From: Shewanella loihica PV-4
GTDB lineage: Bacteria > Pseudomonadota > Gammaproteobacteria > Enterobacterales > Shewanellaceae
NCBI RefSeq assembly: GCF_000016065.1
Contig: NC_009092.1
Coordinates: forward strand, 1,922,001 to 1,986,000
DNA: 64,000 nucleotides
Reading direction: 5' to 3'
A program made the translations under genes and the position numbers. The notes beneath the pieces are model-generated. The model saw nothing but the letters and a program-made list of their open reading frames with translations, did no database searches and was not told the DNA's origin. Shown one piece after another: positions 9,402-18,183 of the stretch. The stretch's first letter is position 1, and each line of letters begins with the position of its first letter.

Positions 9402-10892
9402 ATGCACCACCCATTTAAGCCGTTCAAAATCTATAGTCTGGCCATCTTATATGTCGTCTTTCTGGTGGGCGCCTTCTCTATCCTGATGGCCAGCATAGAT
9501 CAGTCTCAGCGCGACTGGAAACGCCACACCTATGAGGCGCTGGAGAAGACCGCCTATTTCAACGACGCCATGGTAGCCCTGGGTTACGGCGGCTTTATCC
9601 ACGACTTTAAGAATGCGGTGATCCGCCAGGACTTGAGCTATCTGAGGCGGGCGGAAACCGAGATAGAGCTGGGGTTAGACTCGCTGCAGAAATACCTGCA
9701 ACGGGCGCCCGAGCATACCGCCGAGGTGCGGGCGATTCAGTCTGTGGTCAGCCAATATCGCCATAACCTGCCTAAGCTCAGGCAGATGCTGGAGGAGAAG
9801 CAGTCGGTGGCGGATATTGACCGGGTGGTTCGCGTCGACGATACTCCGGCCATCGAGGCGATAGAGGCCATACTCTCAAGCCACGCCCAGAGCCCTAACA
9901 GCCTATTCGAGCAGGCAGGCAGCGCCCATCAGCGGGTGAATCATATGCTGCTGGTGATCCTCTGCGCCCTGGTGCTGGTCAGCATCTTAGTGTTTAGCTT
10001 TATCCGTTATGTGAATAAACGCCTGGCGATCAAGCTTAAGGATCTCGAGGTGATCTTCCGTTGCGCCCCCAACGCCATCTTCTCGGTGAACGAACATGGC
10101 ACCATCATCTCTGCCAATCGCGAGACCATGCGCCTGTTTGGCTTCTCCGAGCGGGCGCTCAACAAGATCAATGTCGACGACCTGGTGCCCAGCGCCACCA
10201 AGGAGAAGCACAAGAAGCTGCGCCTCGAGTTTCAAAAATCAGACCGGGTGCAGCCCATGTCCCAGCGCAACACCATCTTCTACGGCAAGAAGCTTAACGG
10301 CGACGTGTTTCCCGCCAGCATCTCTATCGCCACCTATGGGGTGGGGGATGAGAAGCACAGCATCGTGGTGATCAAAGATCTCAGCGATGAGATGCAGTAC
10401 AAGTCCCAGGCCAATACCGATCCCCTGACAAAGGTCGCCAACCGCCGCGCCATCAACCGTCAGCTGGCGGCAGCCATCAGCCGCAGCAATCGTCAGCAGA
10501 CCCCGCTTGCGGTGTGTATCTTCGATATTGATCACTTCAAGGCGGTCAACGATAAACATGGCCATCTGGTGGGCGATGATGTGTTGCAGCGGGTGGCCAA
10601 GATCTTCAGCGACGCCATACGTAAGACAGACTTTGTCGGTCGCTGGGGAGGCGAGGAGTTTGTGATCATCCTGGAAGATACAGACAAAGAGGGTGCCAAG
10701 CATTTTGCCGACAAGCTCAGGCAGGAGGTGAAGCGCCGCAGCCAGGGGATAGATTTCCCCGTGGCCATTACCTTAAGCGCCGGCGTATCAGTCTATTGTC
10801 AGGACGACAAGCAAGATTGCCTGTTCAACCACGCCGATCAGGCCCTCTACCGCGCCAAGGAGAGCGGCCGCGACTGCGTGGTAGTGATTTAA
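9402..10892 (+). CDS. membrane PAS-GGDEF diguanylate cyclase
   Basis: A 496-aa inner-membrane signalling protein. A first transmembrane helix (about 11-32) and a second (about 180-202) enclose a roughly 145-residue periplasmic helical sensor. A PAS domain (about 212-325, beginning LEVIFRCAPNAIFSVNE) and a C-terminal GGDEF domain (about 335-496) follow. The active site reads GGEEF (416-420), an accepted active variant, with the metal-binding DIDHFK upstream. An RxxD five residues before GGEEF (RKTD) forms a candidate product-inhibition I-site. It should make cyclic di-GMP from GTP in response to an unknown periplasmic or PAS ligand. It appears to be monocistronic, with a 218-bp leader. Confidence 0.92.
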   Translation: MHHPFKPFKIYSLAILYVVFLVGAFSILMASIDQSQRDWKRHTYEALEKTAYFNDAMVALGYGGFIHDFKNAVIRQDLSYLRRAETEIELGLDSLQKYLQRAPEHTAEVRAIQSVVSQYRHNLPKLRQMLEEKQSVADIDRVVRVDDTPAIEAIEAILSSHAQSPNSLFEQAGSAHQRVNHMLLVILCALVLVSILVFSFIRYVNKRLAIKLKDLEVIFRCAPNAIFSVNEHGTIISANRETMRLFGFSERALNKINVDDLVPSATKEKHKKLRLEFQKSDRVQPMSQRNTIFYGKKLNGDVFPASISIATYGVGDEKHSIVVIKDLSDEMQYKSQANTDPLTKVANRRAINRQLAAAISRSNRQQTPLAVCIFDIDHFKAVNDKHGHLVGDDVLQRVAKIFSDAIRKTDFVGRWGGEEFVIILEDTDKEGAKHFADKLRQEVKRRSQGIDFPVAITLSAGVSVYCQDDKQDCLFNHADQALYRAKESGRDCVVVI

Positions 10893-10934
10893 CGCGGCTA
10901 ATCTAACTCTCTGTAAAAAAGTGACGGTAGAAGC

Positions 10935-11699
10935 TTATCCCGCCCGCATCGCCAACAGGGCTGGAACATCCAACGGCTGCTGATAGCGGCTAAAGCGGGT
11001 TTCCTTGCTCTCTATGGTGTAGATAGACATGCGATCGGCCAGCTCGTTGCCCTCAATCCCTACGTGGGCCGCCACATGGCTGAGCTTGAGCTTATCCTTC
11101 AGGCTATCGTACAGCTCATGGGCCTCTTGGATCACGCTTAAGTTCGCTATCTCACCCGTCTTACGGCGCCAGCCATTAGCCTTCCAGCCATAGGCCCACA
11201 GGGAGATACACTTGATGGCATATTGGGAGTCGCTATGAATATGCACCCTAAGCCCCTGCTCAAGGTATTGCCTGGCCATCAAGAGCGCCTGATGCAGGGC
11301 GTTTAACTCGGCGGTGTTGTTGGTGCCCTTGGGGTTGTAGAGTCCATACCAGAGTTCGGCTAACTCGCCTTTTTTATACAGCGCCAGGCCAGAACCCGCC
11401 TCACCCGGATTGGGCTCGCAGCCGCCATCGGTATAGATATCGATATCGCTGTCTGGCTGCTCACTAACGGCGGGCTTGCTTGGCTTGGATGCCGCCGGTT
11501 TAGCCTTGCTGCTAGTCCCCTTGCTGCCTGCGGCGGATTGGCCTTTACCAGCACCAAAGGCGGCCTCGGCTTCTGCCTGGGTCTTAAACGACTTATAACG
11601 CGCGCCGGCAAAGCCGTCGACCAGTGCCTTGGTCTGGGGCCAACTGGTAAAGATGCCGGTTTCGCGTCCTGCCCATACCACATAATATTTGCTTGCCAT
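10935..11699 (-). CDS. rnhA: ribonuclease HI with N-terminal viroplasmin domain
   Basis: A 254-aa protein. Residues 1-50 (YYVVWAGRETGIFTSW, then FKTQAEAEAAF) form a caulimovirus-type viroplasmin/HBD domain that binds RNA-DNA hybrids. An Ala/Lys/Ser-rich linker spans about 51-84. The RNase HI domain follows with acidic residues Asp91 (YTDGGCEPNPG), Glu131 (TAELNAL), Asp157 (SDSQYAI) and Asp222 (NELADRM). It cleaves RNA in RNA-DNA hybrids. The architecture is the eukaryote-like RNase H1 layout found in a subset of bacteria, so it may coexist with a standard rnhA elsewhere in the genome. The symbol is applied in the broad sense. Confidence 0.88.
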   Translation of the reverse strand: MASKYYVVWAGRETGIFTSWPQTKALVDGFAGARYKSFKTQAEAEAAFGAGKGQSAAGSKGTSSKAKPAASKPSKPAVSEQPDSDIDIYTDGGCEPNPGEAGSGLALYKKGELAELWYGLYNPKGTNNTAELNALHQALLMARQYLEQGLRVHIHSDSQYAIKCISLWAYGWKANGWRRKTGEIANLSVIQEAHELYDSLKDKLKLSHVAAHVGIEGNELADRMSIYTIESKETRFSRYQQPLDVPALLAMRAG

Positions 11700-11729
11700 C
11701 TGTCTCTCCCTCTTGTTTTTGCGCTTAGG

Positions 11730-12305
11730 TCAGTCGTCTTGCTTACAGCTTTGCAGCAGCTTGACGAAGAAGGCTTCGCCCTTACGCTCAGCAAAGGCGA
11801 TGTTGCGCTCGGGGATCGACTCGGGATCCTCATAGTCGGCTAGGGCGCGCTCCATGCTGGCCTCGCGTATGATGTGCAAGGTGGGATAGGGTGCGCGGTT
11901 GGTGTAGTTGGCGGCGCTGTCTTGTGGCTCGCCCTCGAAGCAGTAGTCGGGGTGGAAGGTGGCCAGTTGAAACACCCCCTCGAAGCCCTGATCGATCAGC
12001 AGCGCGTTGGCGATATCCACCAGATCCAGATAGTGATAAAAGCCTTCGAAGCCTCGCGGCAGGATAAACAGTGTGGTCTCGGTTTGCGGATGCTCCTCGA
12101 GGTAGTGGCATTCGTCGATCAGCGCGTTTAATACGGCTTCCAACTGATGTTGCTCCACCACCTTGTAGCGTATGCTGTTGCGCTCCACTTCCCGGCGGGC
12201 GAAGGGGCAGATGTTGTACTTCATGATCACCTTCTCGACCCAATTCTGGGTGGCTAAGGCGACGCCTTTTTCTTCGGCGTTGTGATTGCGCTCAGTCGCT
12301 GCCAC
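11730..12305 (-). CDS. DUF1415 family protein
   Basis: A 191-aa soluble protein of the uncharacterised DUF1415 family. Visible hallmarks are NWVEKVIMKYNICPFAR near the N-terminus, FILPRGFEGFYHYLDLV in the middle, and FHPDYCFEG plus NRAPYPTLHIIRE toward the C-terminus. Conserved Cys and His residues suggest a catalytic or metal site, but no activity is known. Translation probably starts at the GTG at 12305, preceded by AGGGAG. It lies just upstream of the RNase H gene on the same strand. Confidence 0.82.
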   Translation of the reverse strand: MAATERNHNAEEKGVALATQNWVEKVIMKYNICPFARREVERNSIRYKVVEQHQLEAVLNALIDECHYLEEHPQTETTLFILPRGFEGFYHYLDLVDIANALLIDQGFEGVFQLATFHPDYCFEGEPQDSAANYTNRAPYPTLHIIREASMERALADYEDPESIPERNIAFAERKGEAFFVKLLQSCKQDD

Positions 12306-12336
12306 GGCTGCTCCCTATGATGCGGTTTTGTGTGGG

Positions 12337-12933
12337 TTATTGAGGAGCGATCATAGGGATGATAGAGGCCACAAGCAAGAGCGCCATGGCGATGTTAAAG
12401 GCTTTTTGCTGCCCTTGATGCTTAAGTAGCCGCTTGAGCGCCACGCCGAAGCCGAGCCACACCAGGGCGCAGGGCAGGGCGACGCTGAAGAAGACGCTGG
12501 CGATGGTGAGCACCTGAGGCGTCAGCGGCTTGTCCATCACGGTAAAGGTGGCAATGGCGCCGACGGCCATGATCCAGCCCTTAGGGTTGACCCACTGAAA
12601 GGCCGCGGCCTGCACGAAGGAGAGAGGCTTTGCCGTCTGTTTGCCCTCCATGCGGCTGCTGCTGTTGGCGATCAACCAGGCCAGGTAGAGCAGGTAAGCG
12701 ATGCCGACATACTTGATGATAAGGTGCAGCAGGGGATAGGCCTGAAACACGGCGCTCAGCCCAAGACCTATCGCCAGTACCATGCAGGGAAAGCCGATAC
12801 AGATCCCCGCCAGATGGGGCAGGCTCAGGCGGATGCCAAAGTTTACCCCAGAGGTCATCAACATGATGTTGTTGGGCCCGGGGGTGATCCCCGAGGAAAA
12901 GGCAAATAGGGCGATGGCGAAAACCAGTTCCAT
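12337..12933 (-). CDS. LysE family translocator
   Basis: A 198-aa inner-membrane exporter with six predicted helices. It begins with the family pattern SSGITPGPNNIMLMTSG in the first helix. The WVNPKGWIMAVGA motif in the middle is typical of RhtB/LysE amino-acid efflux proteins. It probably exports an amino acid or a derivative by proton exchange; the substrate is not predictable. The start is divergent from the collagenase gene across a 347-bp AT-rich intergenic region. Confidence 0.88.
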   Translation of the reverse strand: MELVFAIALFAFSSGITPGPNNIMLMTSGVNFGIRLSLPHLAGICIGFPCMVLAIGLGLSAVFQAYPLLHLIIKYVGIAYLLYLAWLIANSSSRMEGKQTAKPLSFVQAAAFQWVNPKGWIMAVGAIATFTVMDKPLTPQVLTIASVFFSVALPCALVWLGFGVALKRLLKHQGQQKAFNIAMALLLVASIIPMIAPQ

Positions 12934-13280
12934 TAACGGCGTGTCTCTAAGGTGTTTAGTCGAGGCGCTATGATCTCAAGGCTTTTCTTTGCTGACCAGC
13001 AAATTTTTTCATTTCCGAAATTTCGCTATAACTTACTGTAAAAATTAATTTTGTCAGCTTATCTCTGTGGTAATTTGTACATTCCTAATGTAAATCTCCT
13101 GCCGGGCACTTGCAATAATATATTGTATAAAATATAACGGTGTTGCCATAAATTGTTAACTCTGGGTTAACAAGGATGTGCTAATCGCTCGATATAACGC
13201 CTCAGAGAAGGCGAACCGGGCTAATTCAACCTGAGTAATGAGAGGCCTTTAATGGTCGTTCGGTCTGGAGACCACCCAAT
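12934..13280. promoter_or_regulatory. divergent control region between LysE and collagenase genes
   Basis: AT-rich 347-bp gap. The clearest structure is a perfect inverted repeat TTGTTAAC-N5-GTTAACAA at 13153-13173, about 108 bp before the collagenase ATG, a plausible regulator site. TATAAT-like stretches occur around 13120-13136. No small gene is seen. Confidence 0.5.
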
Positions 13281-16187
13281 ATGACAACCAATATGACAAA
13301 TAAAACATTAGGCGGCGCTCGCCGCTTCACCCCAACCGCGCTGGCCTTGGCCTGCTCGCTACTGGCCACCCCGCTGGTGCTGCACGCTCAAGATGTTCAG
13401 CCACAAGGCATGCCGGCAAAGGATGTAAAGGGCCCGCTTTCGATAAAAGCCGCACCGTCGACAAAAGCCGCGCCGCCGACGAAAGCCGCACCTGCCCAGA
13501 AGGTGAAGCCGTCTGCCGACAAGGCCGCTGCGAGTTCTCGATTCGACACGTCTGCGCGCAAGCCCATAGGGGCACGTGATGCGGAGCAGGGCGAAGGCGT
13601 GAGGCCTGAGAAGCGTGATAGCAAATTGGAGAAGGGGAGTAAGGGGCAATCGGCGCTGCCAGGCATGAAGGGCAATCAAGGCGCGACCGGGCCTGCGGCC
13701 GAGGCGGATGCCTGTAATGGTTACAGCCAGTTCGACAGCTTGAGTGGTCAGGCGCTGTACGATTTTGTTCGCCAGGCGGAGTTTTCCTGTATCTCCGAGC
13801 TCTATTCTCACAACGATGCCACCGCGGTCAAGGTGTATCAGGCCGACAATGTGGTGGCCGTGGCGAATCTGGCCAAGGCAACGGCTGCAAGTTACGATAG
13901 CAGCACCGGCGGCGAGCTGTTTAACCTGTTCTACTTCCTGCGAGGCGCCTTCTACATAGAGTATTACAACGATGATCTCAGCTATGGTGACAGCCGCGCC
14001 AGCGATGCCATGCGTGAGCTGCTACTGGAATATGCCAAGAACCCGGCCTTTAACAGCCTGAGCGACATGCAGGGCAACACACTGCAGGAATATTTCATCG
14101 CCTGGGACAGCTCCTACAACTACTATGATTCGGTGGCCGTGATCACCGATTATCTGAATCAGTTTAGCGAGCAGCATCTGGCCTCCTGGTACCACAGAAG
14201 CGCGCTGACCAAGGCGCTCACCACCCTGTATCGCGGCAACTGGGATGAAAAATATACCAAGGCGTCGATGGAGTATGATGCCCTGCGCGCCGCCTTGCTC
14301 AAGGTGGCGACCTCGGACTACATCATCAACTCAGAGTATGCTTTCGAGTCCACGGATGCCTTTCACGAGTTTGGACGTTTCTACGAGTATCAGGCCTACT
14401 GGAAACTACCGGATAGCCTGAAAACGGCCCTCAACGGCGGCGTGCAGCAATATATGGCCAAGTTTAACCGTCTGTCTAAGCAGTGGGTGGATGCGGCCGG
14501 TTATCTGGATTACTACAACCCTGGCCAGTGCGACAGCTTCGGCATCTGCGGCTGGGAGGATGAGGTGGAAGCCAGTGTGCTTGCTATTCACTACAGCTGC
14601 TCGGACACCATCAAGATCCGCGCTCAGCAGCTGACGGATCAGGAGCTGCAGGCCTCTTGCGAGCTCATGGGTGAGGAAGAGGGGCTGTTCCATCAGATCC
14701 TGGCGACCGGCGGCGAGCCAGTGGCGGACGACTACAACGAAGATCTGCAGGTCAATATCTTCGATAGCTATGACGACTATGATGTCTACGCCGGCATCAT
14801 CTTCGGCATCAACACTGACAACGGCGGCATGTACCTGGAAGGCACGCCGTCGGATCCCGACAACCAGGCACGTTTTATCGCCCACGAGGCCACTTGGACC
14901 GACGACATCTTGGTGTGGAACCTGAGACACGAATATGTGCACTACCTGGATGGTCGCTTCAATCTTTACGGCGCCTTTAACTACTTCGATGTCGACACGG
15001 GTAAGTCTGTGTGGTGGGCCGAGGGCCTCGCCGAATACATCTCCCATCAGAATCGCTACGATGAGGCGATCGATATCGGCCGCAGCCAAGAATTTAGCCT
15101 GAGCGAGATCTTGTCTAACACCTATGACAGCGGTACCGACAGGGTCTATCGCTGGGGCTATCTGGCGGTGCGCTTCTTGTTCGAGCAGCACAGAAGCGAT
15201 GTGGACGCTTTGTTAGTTCACGCCCGCGCCGGTGATACCTCGGCCTGGCTCAGCTATATCGACAACACTATCGGCACGAACTATGACGCAGAGTGGAACA
15301 GCTGGCTGCTGACGGTGACTAGTAACGATACGCTGCTCGACGGTGGCATAGTGACCCCGGTCGACAGCGATGGTGACGGGGTGATCGACAGCGAAGATGC
15401 CTTCCCCAACGATCCGACCGAGTGGGCGGATGAGAATGGTAACGGTATCGGCGATAACGCCGATGCGGCCAATGGTGGTGGGCAGACGGGGAACTGCGGC
15501 GCCGCAACCATCAGCGACGGCAATATTACCCAGGAGCAGGCCGAGTGTGTGGCAGGCACAGGGGTGAACTACTACTATACCTATGTCGAGCAGGATAATA
15601 CTCAGCTCTATATCAGCACCACGGGCGGTGAGGGCGATCTGGATATCTACTTTAACCAGCAGACCTGGGCGAGCCCGAGCGACTATGAGGTGAAGTCGCA
15701 AAACAGCGGCAACGAGGAGCTGATCAGCGTGGTCGCCAATCGTGGTTGGGTCTATCTCTCGACGGTAGCCGTGACGCCATTTGAGGGCGTTAGCCTCAAG
15801 ATCAGCCAGAGCGCCGACACTACGCCGGATAACGGTTCGCCTCAGGTGGCGGATGCCTGCCTAAGCCAAAGCCCTTATAGTTATGGCGGGGTAGAGTTTG
15901 GTCAGGCGGTGTGTGTGGACGACGGCCATTCCAGCTATTACTTCTATGTGCCGGCCAATACGGCGGCTATCGAGATCAACACGGCCCATGGTAGCGGCGA
16001 TCTGAACCTCTACGCCAACGCAACGACCTGGGCGAGCCCGACGGCTTATCAGTTCAAGTCGGAAAACGTCGGCAACAGCGAGCAGATCCGCGTCGTTTCA
16101 CCTGCCGAAGGCTGGTTCTATGTCAGCGCCGATGGAGCGCCCTCAAGCAGTGGCGCCAGTTTGCTGGTTACCCTGGCTAGCAACTAA
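13281..16187 (+). CDS. secreted M9A collagenase-type metalloprotease
   Basis: A 968-aa exported zinc protease of the Vibrio-type microbial collagenase family (M9A). After a signal peptide (about 1-37) comes a Lys/Pro/Ala-rich low-complexity stretch (about 45-130), then the alpha-helical M9 N-terminal activator domain. The catalytic domain has zinc motif HEYVH (550-554) and the downstream Glu ligand in EGLAEYI (Glu585). A thrombospondin type-3-like calcium stretch (SDGDGVIDSEDAFPND, about 693-708) leads to two PPC domains (about 730-840 and 855-968), which usually aid secretion or substrate binding. GGAG precedes the ATG at 13281. It should degrade collagen-like animal proteins outside the cell. 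The gene appears monocistronic, with its own terminator. Confidence 0.9.
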   Translation: MTTNMTNKTLGGARRFTPTALALACSLLATPLVLHAQDVQPQGMPAKDVKGPLSIKAAPSTKAAPPTKAAPAQKVKPSADKAAASSRFDTSARKPIGARDAEQGEGVRPEKRDSKLEKGSKGQSALPGMKGNQGATGPAAEADACNGYSQFDSLSGQALYDFVRQAEFSCISELYSHNDATAVKVYQADNVVAVANLAKATAASYDSSTGGELFNLFYFLRGAFYIEYYNDDLSYGDSRASDAMRELLLEYAKNPAFNSLSDMQGNTLQEYFIAWDSSYNYYDSVAVITDYLNQFSEQHLASWYHRSALTKALTTLYRGNWDEKYTKASMEYDALRAALLKVATSDYIINSEYAFESTDAFHEFGRFYEYQAYWKLPDSLKTALNGGVQQYMAKFNRLSKQWVDAAGYLDYYNPGQCDSFGICGWEDEVEASVLAIHYSCSDTIKIRAQQLTDQELQASCELMGEEEGLFHQILATGGEPVADDYNEDLQVNIFDSYDDYDVYAGIIFGINTDNGGMYLEGTPSDPDNQARFIAHEATWTDDILVWNLRHEYVHYLDGRFNLYGAFNYFDVDTGKSVWWAEGLAEYISHQNRYDEAIDIGRSQEFSLSEILSNTYDSGTDRVYRWGYLAVRFLFEQHRSDVDALLVHARAGDTSAWLSYIDNTIGTNYDAEWNSWLLTVTSNDTLLDGGIVTPVDSDGDGVIDSEDAFPNDPTEWADENGNGIGDNADAANGGGQTGNCGAATISDGNITQEQAECVAGTGVNYYYTYVEQDNTQLYISTTGGEGDLDIYFNQQTWASPSDYEVKSQNSGNEELISVVANRGWVYLSTVAVTPFEGVSLKISQSADTTPDNGSPQVADACLSQSPYSYGGVEFGQAVCVDDGHSSYYFYVPANTAAIEINTAHGSGDLNLYANATTWASPTAYQFKSENVGNSEQIRVVSPAEGWFYVSADGAPSSSGASLLVTLASN
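13440..13493 (+). repeat. three 18-bp in-frame repeats in collagenase gene
   Basis: Three imperfect 18-bp units encode (S/P)TKAAP-type hexapeptides in the low-complexity linker after the signal peptide. Length change here would keep the reading frame. Confidence 0.75.
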
Positions 16188-16231
16188 GCACTTAGTGTTT
16201 TACTAATTTGCTTTCAGTTTCTTTAAGTTAA

Positions 16232-16260
16232 AAACGTCGGCATCTTGCCGGCGTTTTTTT
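16232..16260 (+). terminator. terminator after collagenase gene
   Basis: Stem AACGTCGGC / GCCGGCGTT with one G-T type pair, a short loop ATCTT and seven T residues, 45 bases after the collagenase stop. Confidence 0.85.
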
Positions 16261-16496
16261 ATCTGCCTCGCTCAGGTTCTTATTCGCTCATCTTCTCTCA
16301 TCATCTCTCATCTTTTCTTATGGCTGCGGGCTTTGGTCATTGGTTTTGGCCGTCGTCGTATCACCTAGCAAGATGATTGTTAAGGTTTTGTCAGGCTAGG
16401 TTCATGATCTTTCGCTTATACTTTGTCCAATCCGATACTTGGTCCAATCCGACTATCTCTGTGAAGGACGATTCCTAATAAGGACGAGGAGCCGTA

Positions 16497-17174
16497 ATGA
16501 AATCTAGCTTGCTAAAACTGAGCCAGAACTTGGGTCTTAATTTGGGCCTTAATTTGGGCCTCAACTTGGGGCTAAAAATGGGCTTGAGCCTGTTGCTGTT
16601 AACCAGCGTGACCGCCTGCAGCGTGACTCAGGAGGAGCCTCTGCAACTGTCGATGGCGCCCGAGGATCGTCTGACCCTGGTGGCCAGTGGTGATTTGAGC
16701 TTCATCCAGGGGCAAGCTAGCCAAGACGGACAGGCGTTTGCCCTGCACCCAGATTTCGAGCTACTCAATGTGGGGCAAGAGGTGAAGCCGGAACAGCTAA
16801 AATCGCGAATGCGCGGCGCCATCACCGCCGTGATGCAGGCCAAGGGCTATCGACAGGTGCTGGCATCGGATTCGCCAGATCTCTTGATCGGCTATGGCGT
16901 GGCCCTCGGCGATACCATGAGCGATGGTGAGATCCTGCAGAAAGTCGGGCTAGTGCCGGGGGTCTCGGCCCAAGGGGTGGACATGCGCCGCTTCGAGAAA
17001 GGCTCTGTGTTGCTTCTGGTGTTCGACCCTAGGTTGATGGAGCCTAGCTGGCGGGTGTTAGCCCAGGGATTTACCCCGTTAAATCAAGACAGCACCCTGG
17101 CGGCGCAGCAGGCCGACGAGAGGCTTACTCGGGTGATCAATAAGATGCTCAGCGAGTTGCCGCAAACCCCTTAA
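16497..17174 (+). CDS. DUF4136-type lipoprotein
   Basis: A 225-aa predicted lipoprotein. The signal peptide ends in lipobox VTAC (Cys41) and is unusually long because of a tandem NLGL repeat at residues 11-30. The mature part contains the arrangement seen in DUF4136 proteins: a short beta strand with DPDLLIGY-like text (SDSPDLLIGYGVAL, about 124-137), then LLLVFDPRLMEPSWRV and a C-terminal helix VINKMLSELP. Function is unknown; an outer-membrane location is likely. RBS AGGAG is close to the ATG. It is followed by a repeat-rich gap and another exported protein. Confidence 0.72.
   Translation: MKSSLLKLSQNLGLNLGLNLGLNLGLKMGLSLLLLTSVTACSVTQEEPLQLSMAPEDRLTLVASGDLSFIQGQASQDGQAFALHPDFELLNVGQEVKPEQLKSRMRGAITAVMQAKGYRQVLASDSPDLLIGYGVALGDTMSDGEILQKVGLVPGVSAQGVDMRRFEKGSVLLLVFDPRLMEPSWRVLAQGFTPLNQDSTLAAQQADERLTRVINKMLSELPQTP
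16528..16587 (+). repeat. five 12-bp in-frame repeats in a signal peptide
   Basis: Units such as AATTTGGGCCTT repeat five times with drift and encode NLGL, NLGL, NLGL, NLGL and KMGL inside the lipoprotein signal sequence. Gain or loss of a unit would change signal-peptide length by four residues without a frameshift. Confidence 0.85.
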
Positions 17175-17502
17175 TCAGTCTTAGTCAGAAGCTTGTTAGC
17201 CAGAAGCTTATTAGGCAGTGTTAGCGCACACGCAGGTTGTGTGATTGGCCGAAGCCGAGAGGACTTACTAAGGTTTGTTAGGGTTAATGGGGCTTAGTAG
17301 GAAGGATTAAGCTTTACTAGAAGACTAAGCTTTACTAGAAGACTAAGCTTTACTAGAAGATTAAGCTTTACTAGAAGTTAGTTGGATTATTATCGGCCCG
17401 CGTGTTCACTCAATTGAGTGCAGTCAATGTGAGCGCACCAAGCAGCGGTGAAGTTGGTCCCAGGCCTTATAGCAGGTCATTTATCAGATAAGGAGTATCG
17501 CC
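17175..17502. repeat. repeat-rich intergenic gap with four 18-bp tandem units
   Basis: Four tandem copies of an 18-bp unit ATTAAGCTTTACTAGAAG (17306-17377, C replacing T in copies two and three). Two related CAGAAGCTTRTTAG direct repeats lie at about 17186-17215. A perfect 14-bp palindrome CACTCAATTGAGTG (17407-17420) sits upstream of the next gene. No coding potential. Confidence 0.85.
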
Positions 17503-18006
17503 ATGTTGTCATCTTTTAAACATCATCTCTCACGGGTTATCGGCAGTAAGCCTTTGCCCTTGCTCGGCTCGTTCTTGATGGGCCTGGTGCTGCTAACGCC
17601 GCTGACGGCCAACCGGGTGCTGGCGTCCGAGTGGCGTGAGCTAGCCCAGAAGACGGTCGATTATAAGGCCGAGGTGGATAAGGTGAAGCTGGGGCGCAAG
17701 GAGCAGAACCTAGCCAGTATTAAACTCAGGTGCGATCAGGGCACGGTGAACCTAAAACAGATCGAGCTCTTCATGAGCGATGGCGAGTCGAAGAAGGTGG
17801 ATAATCTCGGTGTCTTGACCAAGGGGCTGTCGAGCCGCGCCATCACAGTGCCTAAGAGCGAGGGGCATCTTGAGCGTATCGAGCTGGCCTACGACAGTGT
17901 TGGCAGTCAGGCGCTAGGGTTAGCCGGGGTTGCCAAGAAGGGCAAGATCACTGTGCTAGGCAAGGAAAAAGCGAGCGATAAAGAGCAAGCGAGCGACAAG
18001 GACTAG
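17503..18006 (+). CDS. exported protein, possibly DUF2541/YaaI-like
   Basis: A 167-aa protein with a signal peptide (hydrophobic LGSFLMGLVLLTPL, cleavage probably after VLASE near 43). The mature domain has alternating strands (VKLGRKEQNLASIKLRCDQGTVNLKQIELFM), and the single Cys and LGRK start recall DUF2541/YaaI-type periplasmic proteins; the resemblance is only by eye. The C-terminus carries two copies of a lysine/aspartate motif (ASDKEQASDKD). AAGGAG precedes the ATG. It is convergent with the TonB receptor gene and shares a terminator with it. Function unknown. Confidence 0.6.
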   Translation: MLSSFKHHLSRVIGSKPLPLLGSFLMGLVLLTPLTANRVLASEWRELAQKTVDYKAEVDKVKLGRKEQNLASIKLRCDQGTVNLKQIELFMSDGESKKVDNLGVLTKGLSSRAITVPKSEGHLERIELAYDSVGSQALGLAGVAKKGKITVLGKEKASDKEQASDKD

Positions 18007-18141
18007 TGTTGTGAGAAAGCTACGCTGTTAGCGCATAAGTAACAACAGGCATTAGCGTAGGCTCTCATATGTTCACTAATGCATTCTTGCTAACACTCGC
18101 TTGCTAACACACGCTTGCTAGATCTCTCAAGCACGAGTCGG

Positions 18142-18178
18142 AAAAAAGCGCCGCCGGGTAACTGGGCGGCGCTCTTTT
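18142..18178. terminator. bidirectional terminator
   Basis: Nine-base stem AGCGCCGCC / GGCGGCGCT with A-run on the left and T-run on the right, between the convergent DUF2541-like gene and the TonB receptor gene. Confidence 0.87.
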
Positions 18179-18183
18179 ATCGG

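Noticed and set aside
11360..11833. 157-aa frame overlapping RNase H and DUF1415 genes
   Set aside because: Arg/Ser/Pro-rich shadow translation in another frame of two supported genes.
14406..15191. 261-aa antisense frame inside the collagenase gene
   Set aside because: It mirrors the GC-rich codon pattern of the collagenase, which has a clear HEXXH motif; the antisense product has no recognisable domain.
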